From Sporomusaceae bacterium (GTDB lineage Bacteria; Bacillota_C; Negativicutes; Sporomusales_B; UBA7701), in contig JALHDI010000077.1 in NCBI GenBank assembly GCA_022839045.1, forward strand, positions 1-13,921: a stretch of 13,921 nt of DNA, written 5' to 3'. Both the position numbers and the translations under genes were made by a program. This document shows positions 1-7,094 of the stretch, piece after piece (within the stretch, counting starts at the first letter, position 1; each line of letters opens with the position of its first letter). Below the pieces are notes generated by a model. The model had not been told where the DNA came from. It did not search any database and saw only the letters and a list, made by a program, of their open reading frames with translations.

Positions 1-47
1 AAACAAAAAGCAAGACAGAAATCCGCCCTGCCTTATTTTCCTAAATC

Positions 48-77
48 ATTATAATATACTCGCCAGACGCTTGTCTA
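48..77 (-). promoter_or_regulatory. sigma-A promoter reading off the left edge
   Basis: On the minus strand, TAGACA (72-77, 5/6 of the -35 consensus) and TATAAT (48-53, perfect -10) are separated by 18 bp. The -35 box overlaps the TAG stop codon of the glycosyltransferase gene. Transcription would start near position 41 and run out of the window, so the next gene to the left probably has its own promoter. The 1-74 stretch is AT-rich and holds no gene that I can support. Confidence 0.6.
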
Positions 78-806
78 ATGTTTTTTGGCTGCCAGCACCT
101 GCAGGACAAAGCGCGGCAAAGCCATCATCCGCCCGATGCGACTGGGCTCGCAGCCCAGACGGTACAGCCACTCCAGGCCGGCCCGCTGCATCCACAGCGG
201 CGCCCGGCGCGTCACGCCGGCCATAACGTCGAAGGTGCCCCCGACGCCCATCGCCACAGGCACCGACAGCGTCGCCTCATGAGCGGCCAGCCACTTCTCC
301 TGCTTGGGCACCCCCAGGGCGGCCAGCAGGATATGCGGCCTGCTCTCCCCGATAGCGGCGGCGATATTCGCGGCCTCCTCCGGGGCGAAATAACCGTCGC
401 GCACCCCGGCGACGACCAGCCCCGGCCACTTCGCCGCCGCGGCTTCGCTGGCCCTGGCGGCAATCCCCGGCACCCCGCCGAAGAAGAACACCCGCCAGCC
501 TTCCGTCGCGGCCCGGGCCAGCAACGCCTGCGCCAGATCGAAGCCGGCCACCCGCTCGGGCACCGGCTGCCCCAGCTGGCGCGCCGCCCAAACAACACCG
601 GCGCCGTCCGGCACCACAAGCGCGGCACCGGCCAGGATACGGGCCAATTCAGGGTCCCGCCCGGTCGCCATCACCATCTCGGCGTTGGCGGTCGCCACCA
701 GGTGCGGCCCGCCCTCGGCGATAAAGCCCTCGACCGTCCGCACCGCTTCGGCCAGGGTCACTGCATCTATTCCAACTCCCAAAACGTCAACCCGCACTCG
801 GCCCAT
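75..806 (-). CDS. WecG/TagA/CpsF family glycosyltransferase
   Basis: 243 residues, the usual length for the GT26 WecG/TagA/CpsF family. These enzymes transfer N-acetylmannosamine or a related UDP-sugar to a lipid-linked GlcNAc acceptor at the inner membrane face, making the linkage unit of teichoic acid or another envelope glycan. Family landmarks are present: T39 and N41 in the ATAN segment, the putative catalytic D67 in VPDG, R85, Q169 in LGVPKQEKW, and the C-terminal appendage with R216, R223 and R226. From memory, these match the spacing of important residues in the Thermoanaerobacter TagA structure. No signal peptide or membrane span is visible. The ATG at 806 has a GAGGGG only 1 nt upstream. 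The in-frame GTG three codons later (797) has better ribosome-binding spacing, so the true start may be there. It follows the penicillin-binding protein gene by 77 nt on the same strand. The acceptor and final polymer cannot be told from this window. Confidence 0.9.
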   Translation of the reverse strand: MGRVRVDVLGVGIDAVTLAEAVRTVEGFIAEGGPHLVATANAEMVMATGRDPELARILAGAALVVPDGAGVVWAARQLGQPVPERVAGFDLAQALLARAATEGWRVFFFGGVPGIAARASEAAAAKWPGLVVAGVRDGYFAPEEAANIAAAIGESRPHILLAALGVPKQEKWLAAHEATLSVPVAMGVGGTFDVMAGVTRRAPLWMQRAGLEWLYRLGCEPSRIGRMMALPRFVLQVLAAKKH

Positions 807-869
807 ACCCCTCGGAAAACCTCTTTTTTAACCGGCATGCGGCAAGCTGCCGCCCCGGCTTCTCACATC

Positions 870-898
870 ATTTTACCACAACATCACAGTCCCGGCAA
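870..898 (-). promoter_or_regulatory. candidate sigma-A promoter for the glycosyltransferase
   Basis: TTGCCG (893-898, 4/6) and TAAAAT (870-875, 5/6) are 17 bp apart on the minus strand and overlap the 3' end of the penicillin-binding protein gene. A start near 863 would give a leader of about 57 nt. That leader contains a small hairpin at 839-853 (GCGGCA/TGCCGC arms). Read-through from the upstream gene is equally possible because no intrinsic terminator separates the two genes. Confidence 0.35.
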
Positions 899-2917
899 TC
901 GCAGCCAGGGAGGCAGCTGCCAGCGCGGCTGCTGGTCCGGCGGCGGCTGTTCGCCCGGCGCCGTGCGGTCCGCCGGTTCGGGCAGTTTCTGTCCCGGCCG
1001 GGTACGGGGGTCGATCGCCGTCGGCTCGCTGCCCCTGACGAACGCGCTATACTCGGTCTCCTGGCAGCCGCCGCTGGCCAGCATGCCCGAATCCGCGCAC
1101 ACCGGCACCCCCGTCACCACCCCCGGCGGCACGGGAAAATCGGTCGCCTTCGTCCCCGCCACCGCCTTCGCCATCATCTGGCCCCACAGCGCGGAAACCT
1201 CAGTCCCGGAAATGCCCACAGGCGTACGGTCATCGTTGCCGATGAAAATCCCCGTCAGCAGCTCGGGAGTGTAGCCCACGAACCAGGCTGTCTCGTAATT
1301 GTCGGTCGTCCCCGTCTTGCCGGCCGCCGGCCGTCCGAGATTGGCGGGCGTCGCCGTGCCGTCCTGCAGAACCCCCTTCATTATATCGGTCATGATATAA
1401 GCCACCTCGGGCCGCAGCACCGACTGCTGGACCACCCTGGCCTCCTCCAGCACCTGGTCGTTCTCGTCCAGCACCCGCACGACGGCCACCGGGCGCGAAA
1501 CCACGCCGCCGTTGGCGAACGCCGTATACGCCGTGCAAAGCTCCATCAGGTTAACGCCCTGCGTCAGCCCGCCCAAAGCCGCCGCCAGATTATCGTCCTC
1601 CGGCACCAGCGTCGTGATTCCCAGGCTGCGGGCAAGGTTCAGCACGTTCGCCATCCCCACCTGCCGTCCCGTCTTGACCGCCGCCACATTCACCGACCAG
1701 CGGACCGCCTTCTTCATCGTAACCGGCCCACGGTACTTCTTGTCGTAATTCTGGGGCGAATAACCGCTGATATTGATCCGCTCGTCGACGATGACCGTAT
1801 TGGCCGCCTCGCCCTGCCCCAGCGCGGTCGCGTACACGAACGGCTTGAAAGCCGACCCCGGCTGGCGGACCTCGGCCGTCACCCGGTTGATCTGGCTCTC
1901 CTCGTAGTTCCTGCCTCCCACCATCGCGCGAATATGCCCGTTCCTGGGGTCGAGCGACAGCACCGCCCCCTGGTTTTTGCCCAGCACCGCCTCAGCAGCC
2001 TGCTGCAACCCTATATCCAACGTCGTATAAACCTTAAGCCCGCCCTTGTAAACGCGGTTCGCCCCGTACCGCCCCACAAGCTCCTTGGCGACATAATCAA
2101 GGAAATACGATGCCTGCACCACCCGTCGCTTCTTGCCGGCCGGAGCGATCGGCTCGCGCTGGGCCGCCTGGGCCTGCTCCTGGGTGATATAGCCGGCGTT
2201 GGCCATCCCCTGCAGCACCGTGCCCCGGCGCTTGAGCGCCGCCTGCACGTCCGCGTACGGCGAGAAAATATTCGGCCCCCGCGGCAGACCGGCGATCATC
2301 GCGCTCTCCGCCAGCGAAAGCTCGGCGGCGCGCTTGCCGAAATAAACCTGCGAAGCCGCCTCGACGCCGTACGCCCCCTCGCCGAAATACACCTGGTTCA
2401 GGTATGCCTGGAGAATCTCCTCCTTGGAAAACTTCCGCTCGATGATCAGCGCCAGCAGCGCCTCCTTGAGCTTGCGGCTGAGCGTCTGCTCCTGGGTGAG
2501 GAACATTTCCCTCGCCAGCTGCTGCGTGATCGTGCTGCCGCCTTCTACCACCCCACCGTAGCGGAGATTGACCCACACGGCCCGCAGGATACCGATCGGG
2601 TCGACGCCGAGATGATGATAAAAGCGGACATCCTCGTTGGCCACAATCGCCTGCGGCACATACTGGGAAACATTGCTCAGCGTCACGACGATCCGGTTCT
2701 CCTCGAACAGCTTGGCGATCGGCTGCCCGTTGATGTCGAACACCTGCGTCGCCGCCTTCATCGAAAGATTTTCGAAATTATCGGTGCGCGGCAAGGAAAA
2801 AAAGGCACAGCCGGCTGCCGACAACAGCGCCGTCACCACGACAACGATCGCGGCGTCGACGGCATATTCCCGCCAGTTAGCGCGCTTCCTGCGGCTGCGG
2901 TGGCCGTGTTCCTCCAT
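884..2917 (-). CDS. bifunctional class A penicillin-binding protein (PBP1A family)
   Basis: 677 residues. It polymerises lipid II and cross-links peptidoglycan on the outer face of the cytoplasmic membrane. Order of parts: a basic cytoplasmic tail (1-19), one membrane anchor (about 21-41), a GT51 glycosyltransferase domain with catalytic E95 in EDVRFYHHLGVD, the GGSTITQQLARE motif (126-137) and RKFSKEEILQAYLNQ (161-175), then a transpeptidase domain. The transpeptidase has all three active-site motifs: SAFK (nucleophile S355, K358), SVN (408-410) and KTGT (534-537). The C-terminus after about residue 640 is a proline-rich tail (PPP, QLPPW) typical of flexible extracellular ends. The start is supported by AGGAGG 9 nt upstream of the ATG. 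The gene is divergent from the polysaccharide deacetylase, and the glycosyltransferase gene lies downstream. All catalytic motifs are intact. Confidence 0.96.
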   Translation of the reverse strand: MEEHGHRSRRKRANWREYAVDAAIVVVVTALLSAAGCAFFSLPRTDNFENLSMKAATQVFDINGQPIAKLFEENRIVVTLSNVSQYVPQAIVANEDVRFYHHLGVDPIGILRAVWVNLRYGGVVEGGSTITQQLAREMFLTQEQTLSRKLKEALLALIIERKFSKEEILQAYLNQVYFGEGAYGVEAASQVYFGKRAAELSLAESAMIAGLPRGPNIFSPYADVQAALKRRGTVLQGMANAGYITQEQAQAAQREPIAPAGKKRRVVQASYFLDYVAKELVGRYGANRVYKGGLKVYTTLDIGLQQAAEAVLGKNQGAVLSLDPRNGHIRAMVGGRNYEESQINRVTAEVRQPGSAFKPFVYATALGQGEAANTVIVDERINISGYSPQNYDKKYRGPVTMKKAVRWSVNVAAVKTGRQVGMANVLNLARSLGITTLVPEDDNLAAALGGLTQGVNLMELCTAYTAFANGGVVSRPVAVVRVLDENDQVLEEARVVQQSVLRPEVAYIMTDIMKGVLQDGTATPANLGRPAAGKTGTTDNYETAWFVGYTPELLTGIFIGNDDRTPVGISGTEVSALWGQMMAKAVAGTKATDFPVPPGVVTGVPVCADSGMLASGGCQETEYSAFVRGSEPTAIDPRTRPGQKLPEPADRTAPGEQPPPDQQPRWQLPPWLRLPGL

Positions 2918-2943
2918 GCCTTCCTACCTCCTTTACCGATAAT

Positions 2944-2949
2944 AGTATA
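2944..2949 (-). promoter_or_regulatory. possible -10 element for the penicillin-binding protein gene
   Basis: TATACT on the minus strand lies about 27 nt upstream of the start codon, beyond the AGGAGG ribosome binding site. No convincing -35 hexamer lies at 16-18 bp and there is no extended -10 TG, so this is a weak call. The rest of the 122-bp divergent spacer (2918-3039) contains an AT-rich palindrome ATAAAA-A-TTTTAT near 3009-3021 but no clear promoter for the plus-strand gene. Confidence 0.3.
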
Positions 2950-3039
2950 TCCACAGCTTGACAGGTAATTGCGCGGCAGGAATCAACCGCCGCGCCGCGA
3001 ATATTTACATAAAAATTTTATTGTCGTCGGGGAACTGCC

Positions 3040-3933
3040 ATGACAAAGCTCGTAGCCCTCCTGCGCATCGCCTGCTACCTCACCGCCAGCCTCCTCCTCT
3101 TCCTCCTCTTCCTCCTCTGCAGTCTGCCCGCCTCGCTCGCCTTCCACCGCCCGCCGCCGTCCGGCACCTCCCAGCCCCCGTCCGCACCCGGCCCCCTCAC
3201 CTACCGCCTCGACGCCGGCTTCGCCCCCGCCGCGCCCGGCGGCCCCGTGTACGACACCCTCACCGTCGACCGTCGCCGCGCGGCAAGTCTCCCCACCGCC
3301 CTGCCGCCCGCTATACCCTACCACGGTCAATGCACCGTCTACCTCACCTTCGACGACGGCCCCGACCCCGAAATCACCCCCGCCATCCTCCACATCCTGC
3401 GCCGGGCAGGCGTCCCCGCCACCTTCTTCGTCGTCGGCCGCCAGGCGGAAAAAGCGCCCGACATCCTCCGCCAGATCCATCGCGAAGGCCACGCCATCGG
3501 CAATCATACCTACAATCACGTATACCGCGAGCTCTACCGCTCACCGGCCGCCTACACCGCCCAGCTCCGCCGCACCGACGACATCCTCATCAGGCACCTC
3601 GGCGTCCGCCCCCGCATTTCCCGCGCCCCCGGCGGCTCGGCCGGCAGCTTCACCGCCGAATACTGGGCCGCCCTCGCCGACCAGGGCTACCGCGAGGTCG
3701 GCTGGAACGTCAGCTCCGGCGACGCCTCCCGGGCCAAGGCGGATCAGATCGCCGCGACCGTAGCCCGGCAGATGGACACCCGCAAATTTCTCTGGAGCCA
3801 CGCCATCGTCCTCATGCACGACGGCCGCGGCCACGAGGAAACCGTCCGCGCCCTCCCCGCCATCATACAATACTTCAAAGACCGCGACTTCGAATTTCGG
3901 GTAGTGAATCTCGAAACCCCGCCCGCCTGGTAA
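3040..3933 (+). CDS. membrane-anchored polysaccharide deacetylase (NodB/CE4 family)
   Basis: 297 residues. It probably removes N-acetyl groups from peptidoglycan or another cell-surface glycan outside the membrane. A very hydrophobic segment (about 11-34) is an uncleaved anchor or signal peptide. A proline-rich linker (37-52) follows, then the NodB domain from about residue 98. All five CE4 motifs are seen: TFDDGPD (103-109; base D105, metal ligand D106), HTYNH (156-160; metal ligands H156 and H160), RAPGG (195-199), W222 in VGWN, and LMH (258-260; H260). The active site is therefore intact. The ribosome binding site is weak (GGGGA, about 6 nt before the ATG). It is the only plus-strand gene in the window. 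Its codons end overwhelmingly in C, matching the C-rich plus strand. The glycan substrate is not determined. Confidence 0.93.
   Translation: MTKLVALLRIACYLTASLLLFLLFLLCSLPASLAFHRPPPSGTSQPPSAPGPLTYRLDAGFAPAAPGGPVYDTLTVDRRRAASLPTALPPAIPYHGQCTVYLTFDDGPDPEITPAILHILRRAGVPATFFVVGRQAEKAPDILRQIHREGHAIGNHTYNHVYRELYRSPAAYTAQLRRTDDILIRHLGVRPRISRAPGGSAGSFTAEYWAALADQGYREVGWNVSSGDASRAKADQIAATVARQMDTRKFLWSHAIVLMHDGRGHEETVRALPAIIQYFKDRDFEFRVVNLETPPAW
3091..3120 (+). repeat. 9-bp tandem repeat in a homopyrimidine tract
   Basis: CTCCTCTTC is repeated at 3094-3102 and 3103-3111, followed by the variant CTCCTCTGC (3112-3120). Positions 3090-3118 are entirely C or T. The repeat encodes the Leu/Phe-rich membrane segment of the deacetylase. 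The unit is a multiple of three, so slippage would change segment length without a frameshift. Confidence 0.7.
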
Positions 3934-3936
3934 CGC

Positions 3937-3967
3937 GAACCGCCCCGGGATTTTCCCGGGGCGGTTC
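3937..3967. terminator. shared hairpin between convergent genes
   Basis: A perfect 14-bp inverted repeat (GAACCGCCCCGGGA and its complement) with a TTT loop starts 4 nt after the deacetylase stop codon and lies 23 nt before the end of the convergent transporter gene. There is no T-run on either side (only CAAAATT on the plus strand). It is probably a bidirectional terminator or transcript-end stabiliser, not a textbook intrinsic terminator. Confidence 0.6.
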
Positions 3968-3990
3968 AAAATTGCTTCCTCTTAATAATA

Positions 3991-5304
3991 CTAAGCAAAC
4001 AACAACGCGTAAATGATCAGCAGCCCGGTCTGGGCGATCGCCACCGCCCAGCCGTTGCGGATCATCGAGCCGAGGTCCTTGGACTGGGCGAAGCCCATCA
4101 TGGCGACCATATTGCTTCCCGGGATGATGAAGTTCGTCACCCGCGTCGCCACGATCAGCGCCACCGTCCAGGCGATCATCGACACCCCGTACTGGCTCAC
4201 CAGCGAGGCGAACATCTTGTTGAGCGTCATCAGTTCGGCCACCACCGCCCCCGAGATGCCGAAGGCGCCGATCACGCCGCCGGCGATGACCACCGCCGCC
4301 TTGCCGCCGATCTGGATCAGCGGCATGAGCAGATAAGTGATCGCCTTGAAGCCGCCGGCGTGCTCCACATAGTTGATCAAGAGTTCGAGGAGGATAAACA
4401 GCAGGAAGATGCCGACATTGCCCGCCATGCCCCGGACCACGCCGCGGCAGATCTCCTCGAACTTCAGCTTGCCGACGAACCCTACCACGAACGCCAGGAT
4501 CAACATTACGGAAATGACGTACGGCGTCGCCGCCTTGATGTAAATGCCATAGGCGATCAGGGCGATGAACAGCCAGACGAAAACATTGGTGGCCCGGCGG
4601 CTTGTTTCGGTGGGGGTGAACCCTACGCTGCTGGACCGTATCGTTTCGTCGTACGACGACTTCTCGGCCGTATCGCGCTGGATGCGCCACATCATCACCC
4701 AGGCGGCGATCATCGTCACGACGGCGATCGGGATCGCCGCGGTGACGAGCATCGTCCCGTAATCCAGCTTGGTAATGCCGAGCAGCGTCACCACCGGCGG
4801 CGTGAACGGCCCCAGGGTAAGGGCTTCCTCGCCCACGCTCTGGTAAAGCACCGCCACCATCGCTGGCGTCAGCCCCACCGCCGCCGCGATCGGATTGACG
4901 ATCGGGGCGATGATGGCGATCCCGCCGGCCATCGTGCCGAGCAGGCCGACGATCACCAGCGACGCGAGCATTATCCCCAGGGCCGCTTTCCGCTGGGAAT
5001 TGACGCCGATGCCGTACATGATCTTATAAACCAGGGTATAGGCGACCTTGGTCTCGGACAATATCTCTCCCAGGCCGCGTCCCAGCATGATAATAAGGCC
5101 GACCAGCCCGAGGAAAGAGCCCATCGCCTTCGACAGATCGGCCCCTACGCCCACCAGGCTTTTGGCGTTGATAACCGCGCCGATCACCACACAGATGATC
5201 GTGGCCGGCAGCGGGTCCATCTCCCGCAGCACCAGCACCATGTACACCAGGAGCGGGATAAGGCCCACCAGGCCCCACCACAAATTGAAGCTGCCATCTA
5301 CCAT
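3991..5304 (-). CDS. polytopic ion-coupled carrier, IT-superfamily-like (NhaC/GntP/CitMHS type)
   Basis: 437 residues with roughly ten to twelve hydrophobic segments and a hydrophilic loop at about 208-240 between two halves. Each half has a re-entrant-like conserved stretch rich in Gly, Pro and polar residues: TLGPFTPPVVTLLGI (163-177) and TNFIIPGSNMVAMMG (390-404). This two-repeat layout is characteristic of ion-transporter-superfamily carriers that use Na+ or H+ to move organic anions or exchange ions. I cannot place it in one named family with confidence. A GGGAGGG ribosome binding site precedes the ATG. It starts only 34 nt after the stop codon of the D-aminoacylase-like gene, so the two are very likely co-transcribed. 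Import of the acylated substrate, or export of a hydrolysis product, is the natural guess from this pairing. It is an integral cytoplasmic-membrane protein. Confidence 0.75.
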   Translation of the reverse strand: MVDGSFNLWWGLVGLIPLLVYMVLVLREMDPLPATIICVVIGAVINAKSLVGVGADLSKAMGSFLGLVGLIIMLGRGLGEILSETKVAYTLVYKIMYGIGVNSQRKAALGIMLASLVIVGLLGTMAGGIAIIAPIVNPIAAAVGLTPAMVAVLYQSVGEEALTLGPFTPPVVTLLGITKLDYGTMLVTAAIPIAVVTMIAAWVMMWRIQRDTAEKSSYDETIRSSSVGFTPTETSRRATNVFVWLFIALIAYGIYIKAATPYVISVMLILAFVVGFVGKLKFEEICRGVVRGMAGNVGIFLLFILLELLINYVEHAGGFKAITYLLMPLIQIGGKAAVVIAGGVIGAFGISGAVVAELMTLNKMFASLVSQYGVSMIAWTVALIVATRVTNFIIPGSNMVAMMGFAQSKDLGSMIRNGWAVAIAQTGLLIIYALLFA

Positions 5305-5338
5305 TAGCTTCCCTCCCTATATTTACTGGCTACCCGGA

Positions 5339-6940
5339 TCATCCCCGCTTGCGCAGCACCTCCCCCCGCCCGTCGCCGGTCAGTCGTCCGGCAGCGACAG
5401 CCGGCGTGCCGTTGACGAACACATACTCGATCCCCTCGGGATACTGGTGGGGATTGGCGAACTCCGCCCGGTCGCGGACGCGCTCCGGATCGAAAACCAC
5501 GATATCCGCCATATAGCCCGGCTGCAGCAGGCCGCGGTCCCCGATGCCGAAAATCGCCGCCGGCAGAGCCGTCATCTTGCGCACCGCCGCCTCCAGGGAC
5601 AGCAGCCCGCGTTCGCGGGCATAACGGCCCAGCACCCGCGGGAAAGTGCCGTAATTGCGGGGATGCACCATCTTATCGCCGTCCTTCGCCGGGTCCATTC
5701 CGCTGCCGTCGCTGCCCACCGCCACGAAATCGCTGCCGATTATGCCCTCCAGATCATCGCTGCTGAGCGAAAAATAGATCGCCTCGACCGCGCCGCCTTC
5801 CTCCTTGAGCAAAGCCACCGCCGCATCCTCGGGGGCCAGCAGGCGATCCCAGGCCAGCTCCGCAACCGTCTGGCCGACATATTTGCCGTTCGCCTCGGTC
5901 CGCACCGAGGCTATCCTGACGCGTTCAGGCCCGCCCCGCACCGCCATCTCCTCGCAGACCGCCTGGCGGATGCGGGAATGAAGGTCGGCGTCGGCCAGCC
6001 GCCACAGCATCGCCTCCGGCCCGCCGTCCTGCACCCATCCCGGCAGCAGCGCGGTCAGCGACGTCGACGTGGCCTCGTAAGGATACTGGTCGGCCCATAC
6101 GTCCACCCCGCGGGAGCGCGCCTCCGCCAGCCTGGCCAGCGCCGCCTGCCCCTGACCCCAGAAGGGCTGGCCGATGGCCTTCAGGTGGGATATGAGCACC
6201 CGCGCCCCGCCGGTGACGGAAATCGTCACCGCTTCTTCCACCGCCGCCGGTAGCGTTTTACTCTCGCCGCGGATATGGCTGGCATACACCGTCTTATTGG
6301 CAGCTAGCACGCCGGCCAGCTCGACGAGCTCAGGCGTCGCCGCGAAAATGCCCGGAGGATAGATGAGCCCCGTCGACATCCCCCATGCCCCCTGCGCGAG
6401 CGACCTGGCCAACAGCCTCTTCATTTCATCCATTTCGGCCGCGGTCGGCACCCGGTCGTCCGACCCCATCGCCGCTATCCTTAAAGCCCCATGGGCCACC
6501 AGGGGAGCCAGATTGCGGCCCGGTCCGAGCCGCTCGACCGCTCTGGCGTAACCGTCCATATCCTCCCACTGGATACCCTGCGGCGGCAGCTCGCCCTCCA
6601 TCGTGGCCAGATACGCCTCCAGCTCGCGCCGGCGCGCCCCGGCGCCAACGGGGAACAGCCCGATGCCGCAGTTGCCGACCACCTCGGTCGTTACCCCCTG
6701 CATCAGCTTGCTGTGGCCGAGCGGCACATGGAAAACCGTGCGGTCGCTGTGCGTGTGGCTATCGATGAAGCCCGGGGCCACGGCTAGCCCCGCCGCGTCC
6801 ACCACCTTGGCGCCGGCGGCCGAAAGCCCCGTCCCGACCGCGGCGATCTTCCCCCCCGCCACCAGCACATCGGCGCGGACGCCCTCGCGCCCGCTGCCGT
6901 CCAAAACAAGGCCATTCTTGAGCAGATAATTCACAGCCAT
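5339..6940 (-). CDS. N-acyl-D-amino-acid deacylase family amidohydrolase
   Basis: 533 residues. D-aminoacylases hydrolyse N-acyl-D-amino acids to a D-amino acid and a carboxylate in the cytoplasm, using zinc. The family's metal and substrate residues are all visible: H62 and H64 in FIDSHTHSD, C91 in VGNCGIG (the unusual cysteine ligand of this family), H222 in SHIRGE, H252 and K254 in ISHLKA, D411 in VGSDGSGMD, and R428 in HPRNYG, which in Alcaligenes D-aminoacylase corresponds to the arginine that holds the substrate carboxylate. The amino end LLKNGLVLDGSG is the typical beta-sandwich entry. The ATG at 6940 abuts the GAGAGAGGG ribosome binding site. The GTG two codons on (6934) lies about 7 nt from GAGG and may be the real start. 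The gene sits behind a promoter and attenuator-like leader and ahead of a carrier gene. Specificity (neutral, aspartate or glutamate type, or a related hydantoin-like substrate) is unknown. Confidence 0.92.
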   Translation of the reverse strand: MAVNYLLKNGLVLDGSGREGVRADVLVAGGKIAAVGTGLSAAGAKVVDAAGLAVAPGFIDSHTHSDRTVFHVPLGHSKLMQGVTTEVVGNCGIGLFPVGAGARRRELEAYLATMEGELPPQGIQWEDMDGYARAVERLGPGRNLAPLVAHGALRIAAMGSDDRVPTAAEMDEMKRLLARSLAQGAWGMSTGLIYPPGIFAATPELVELAGVLAANKTVYASHIRGESKTLPAAVEEAVTISVTGGARVLISHLKAIGQPFWGQGQAALARLAEARSRGVDVWADQYPYEATSTSLTALLPGWVQDGGPEAMLWRLADADLHSRIRQAVCEEMAVRGGPERVRIASVRTEANGKYVGQTVAELAWDRLLAPEDAAVALLKEEGGAVEAIYFSLSSDDLEGIIGSDFVAVGSDGSGMDPAKDGDKMVHPRNYGTFPRVLGRYARERGLLSLEAAVRKMTALPAAIFGIGDRGLLQPGYMADIVVFDPERVRDRAEFANPHQYPEGIEYVFVNGTPAVAAGRLTGDGRGEVLRKRG

Positions 6941-6958
6941 CCCTCTCTCTCACAAAAA

Positions 6959-7010
6959 TAAAACCAGCAAAACACGCCCACCCCTGTTGGTAGGATGGCT
7001 GTTTTGCTGG
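6959..7010 (-). terminator. leader terminator hairpin (attenuator candidate) before the D-aminoacylase gene
   Basis: On the minus strand, an 11-bp outer stem (CCAGCAAAACA with TGTTTTGCTGG) is extended by an imperfect GCCATCC/GGGTGGGC inner stem around a TACCAACA-type loop. It is followed directly by TTTTATTTTT. This is a textbook intrinsic terminator ending about 18 nt before the ATG at 6940. It lies downstream of a good promoter (7063-7091), so it would stop most transcripts before the gene unless it is relieved. It could also serve as the terminator of the DUF3870 gene that ends at 7095. Confidence 0.8.
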
Positions 7011-7062
7011 ATTTCACCTGCGTCAGACAAATGAAGCAGCACCGCTATCAAATTTCATCTCT
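7011..7062 (-). promoter_or_regulatory. 5' leader upstream of the attenuator hairpin
   Basis: About 45-50 nt of transcribed leader lie between the predicted start (near 7056) and the terminator hairpin. GATGAA near the 5' end can pair with TTCATT about 20 nt later. TGCTG in the middle can pair with CAGCA in the 5' arm of the terminator, a possible short antiterminator. I do not recognise a known riboswitch class, and it is too short and lacks the motifs of a T-box. Confidence 0.4.
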
Positions 7063-7091
7063 AAATTAGCAGAAAATCCCCCGCCTGTCAA
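7063..7091 (-). promoter_or_regulatory. sigma-A promoter of the D-aminoacylase/carrier operon
   Basis: On the minus strand, a perfect -35 TTGACA (7086-7091) is 17 bp from TAATTT (7063-7068), which is preceded by TGC (extended -10). It begins 4 nt after the stop codon of the DUF3870 gene. The predicted start is near 7056. The perfect -35, ideal spacing and TG element make this the strongest sigma-A promoter in the window. Confidence 0.75.
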
Positions 7092-7094
7092 CAC

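Noticed and set aside
78..1274. Long open frame on the plus strand (about 398 codons) over the glycosyltransferase and PBP genes
   Set aside because: It is antisense to two genes with complete family motifs, has low-complexity composition rich in His, Arg, Pro and Gly, and shows no recognisable domain. It is a high-GC shadow frame; similar long antisense frames at 1934-2968, 4360-5307, 5048-6253, 7490-8599 and 11478-12635 were rejected for the same reason.
2958..2963. Perfect TTGACA on the plus strand upstream of the deacetylase
   Set aside because: The hexamer 17 bp downstream is AATCAA, and no -10-like sequence lies at 16-19 bp, so a promoter call is not supported.
6941..7062. Known riboswitch or T-box in the D-aminoacylase leader
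   Set aside because: The leader is only about 100-115 nt. The GGTGAAATCC string recalls a piece of the cobalamin riboswitch but its other conserved parts are absent, and there is no T-box sequence. I keep only 'attenuator-like'.
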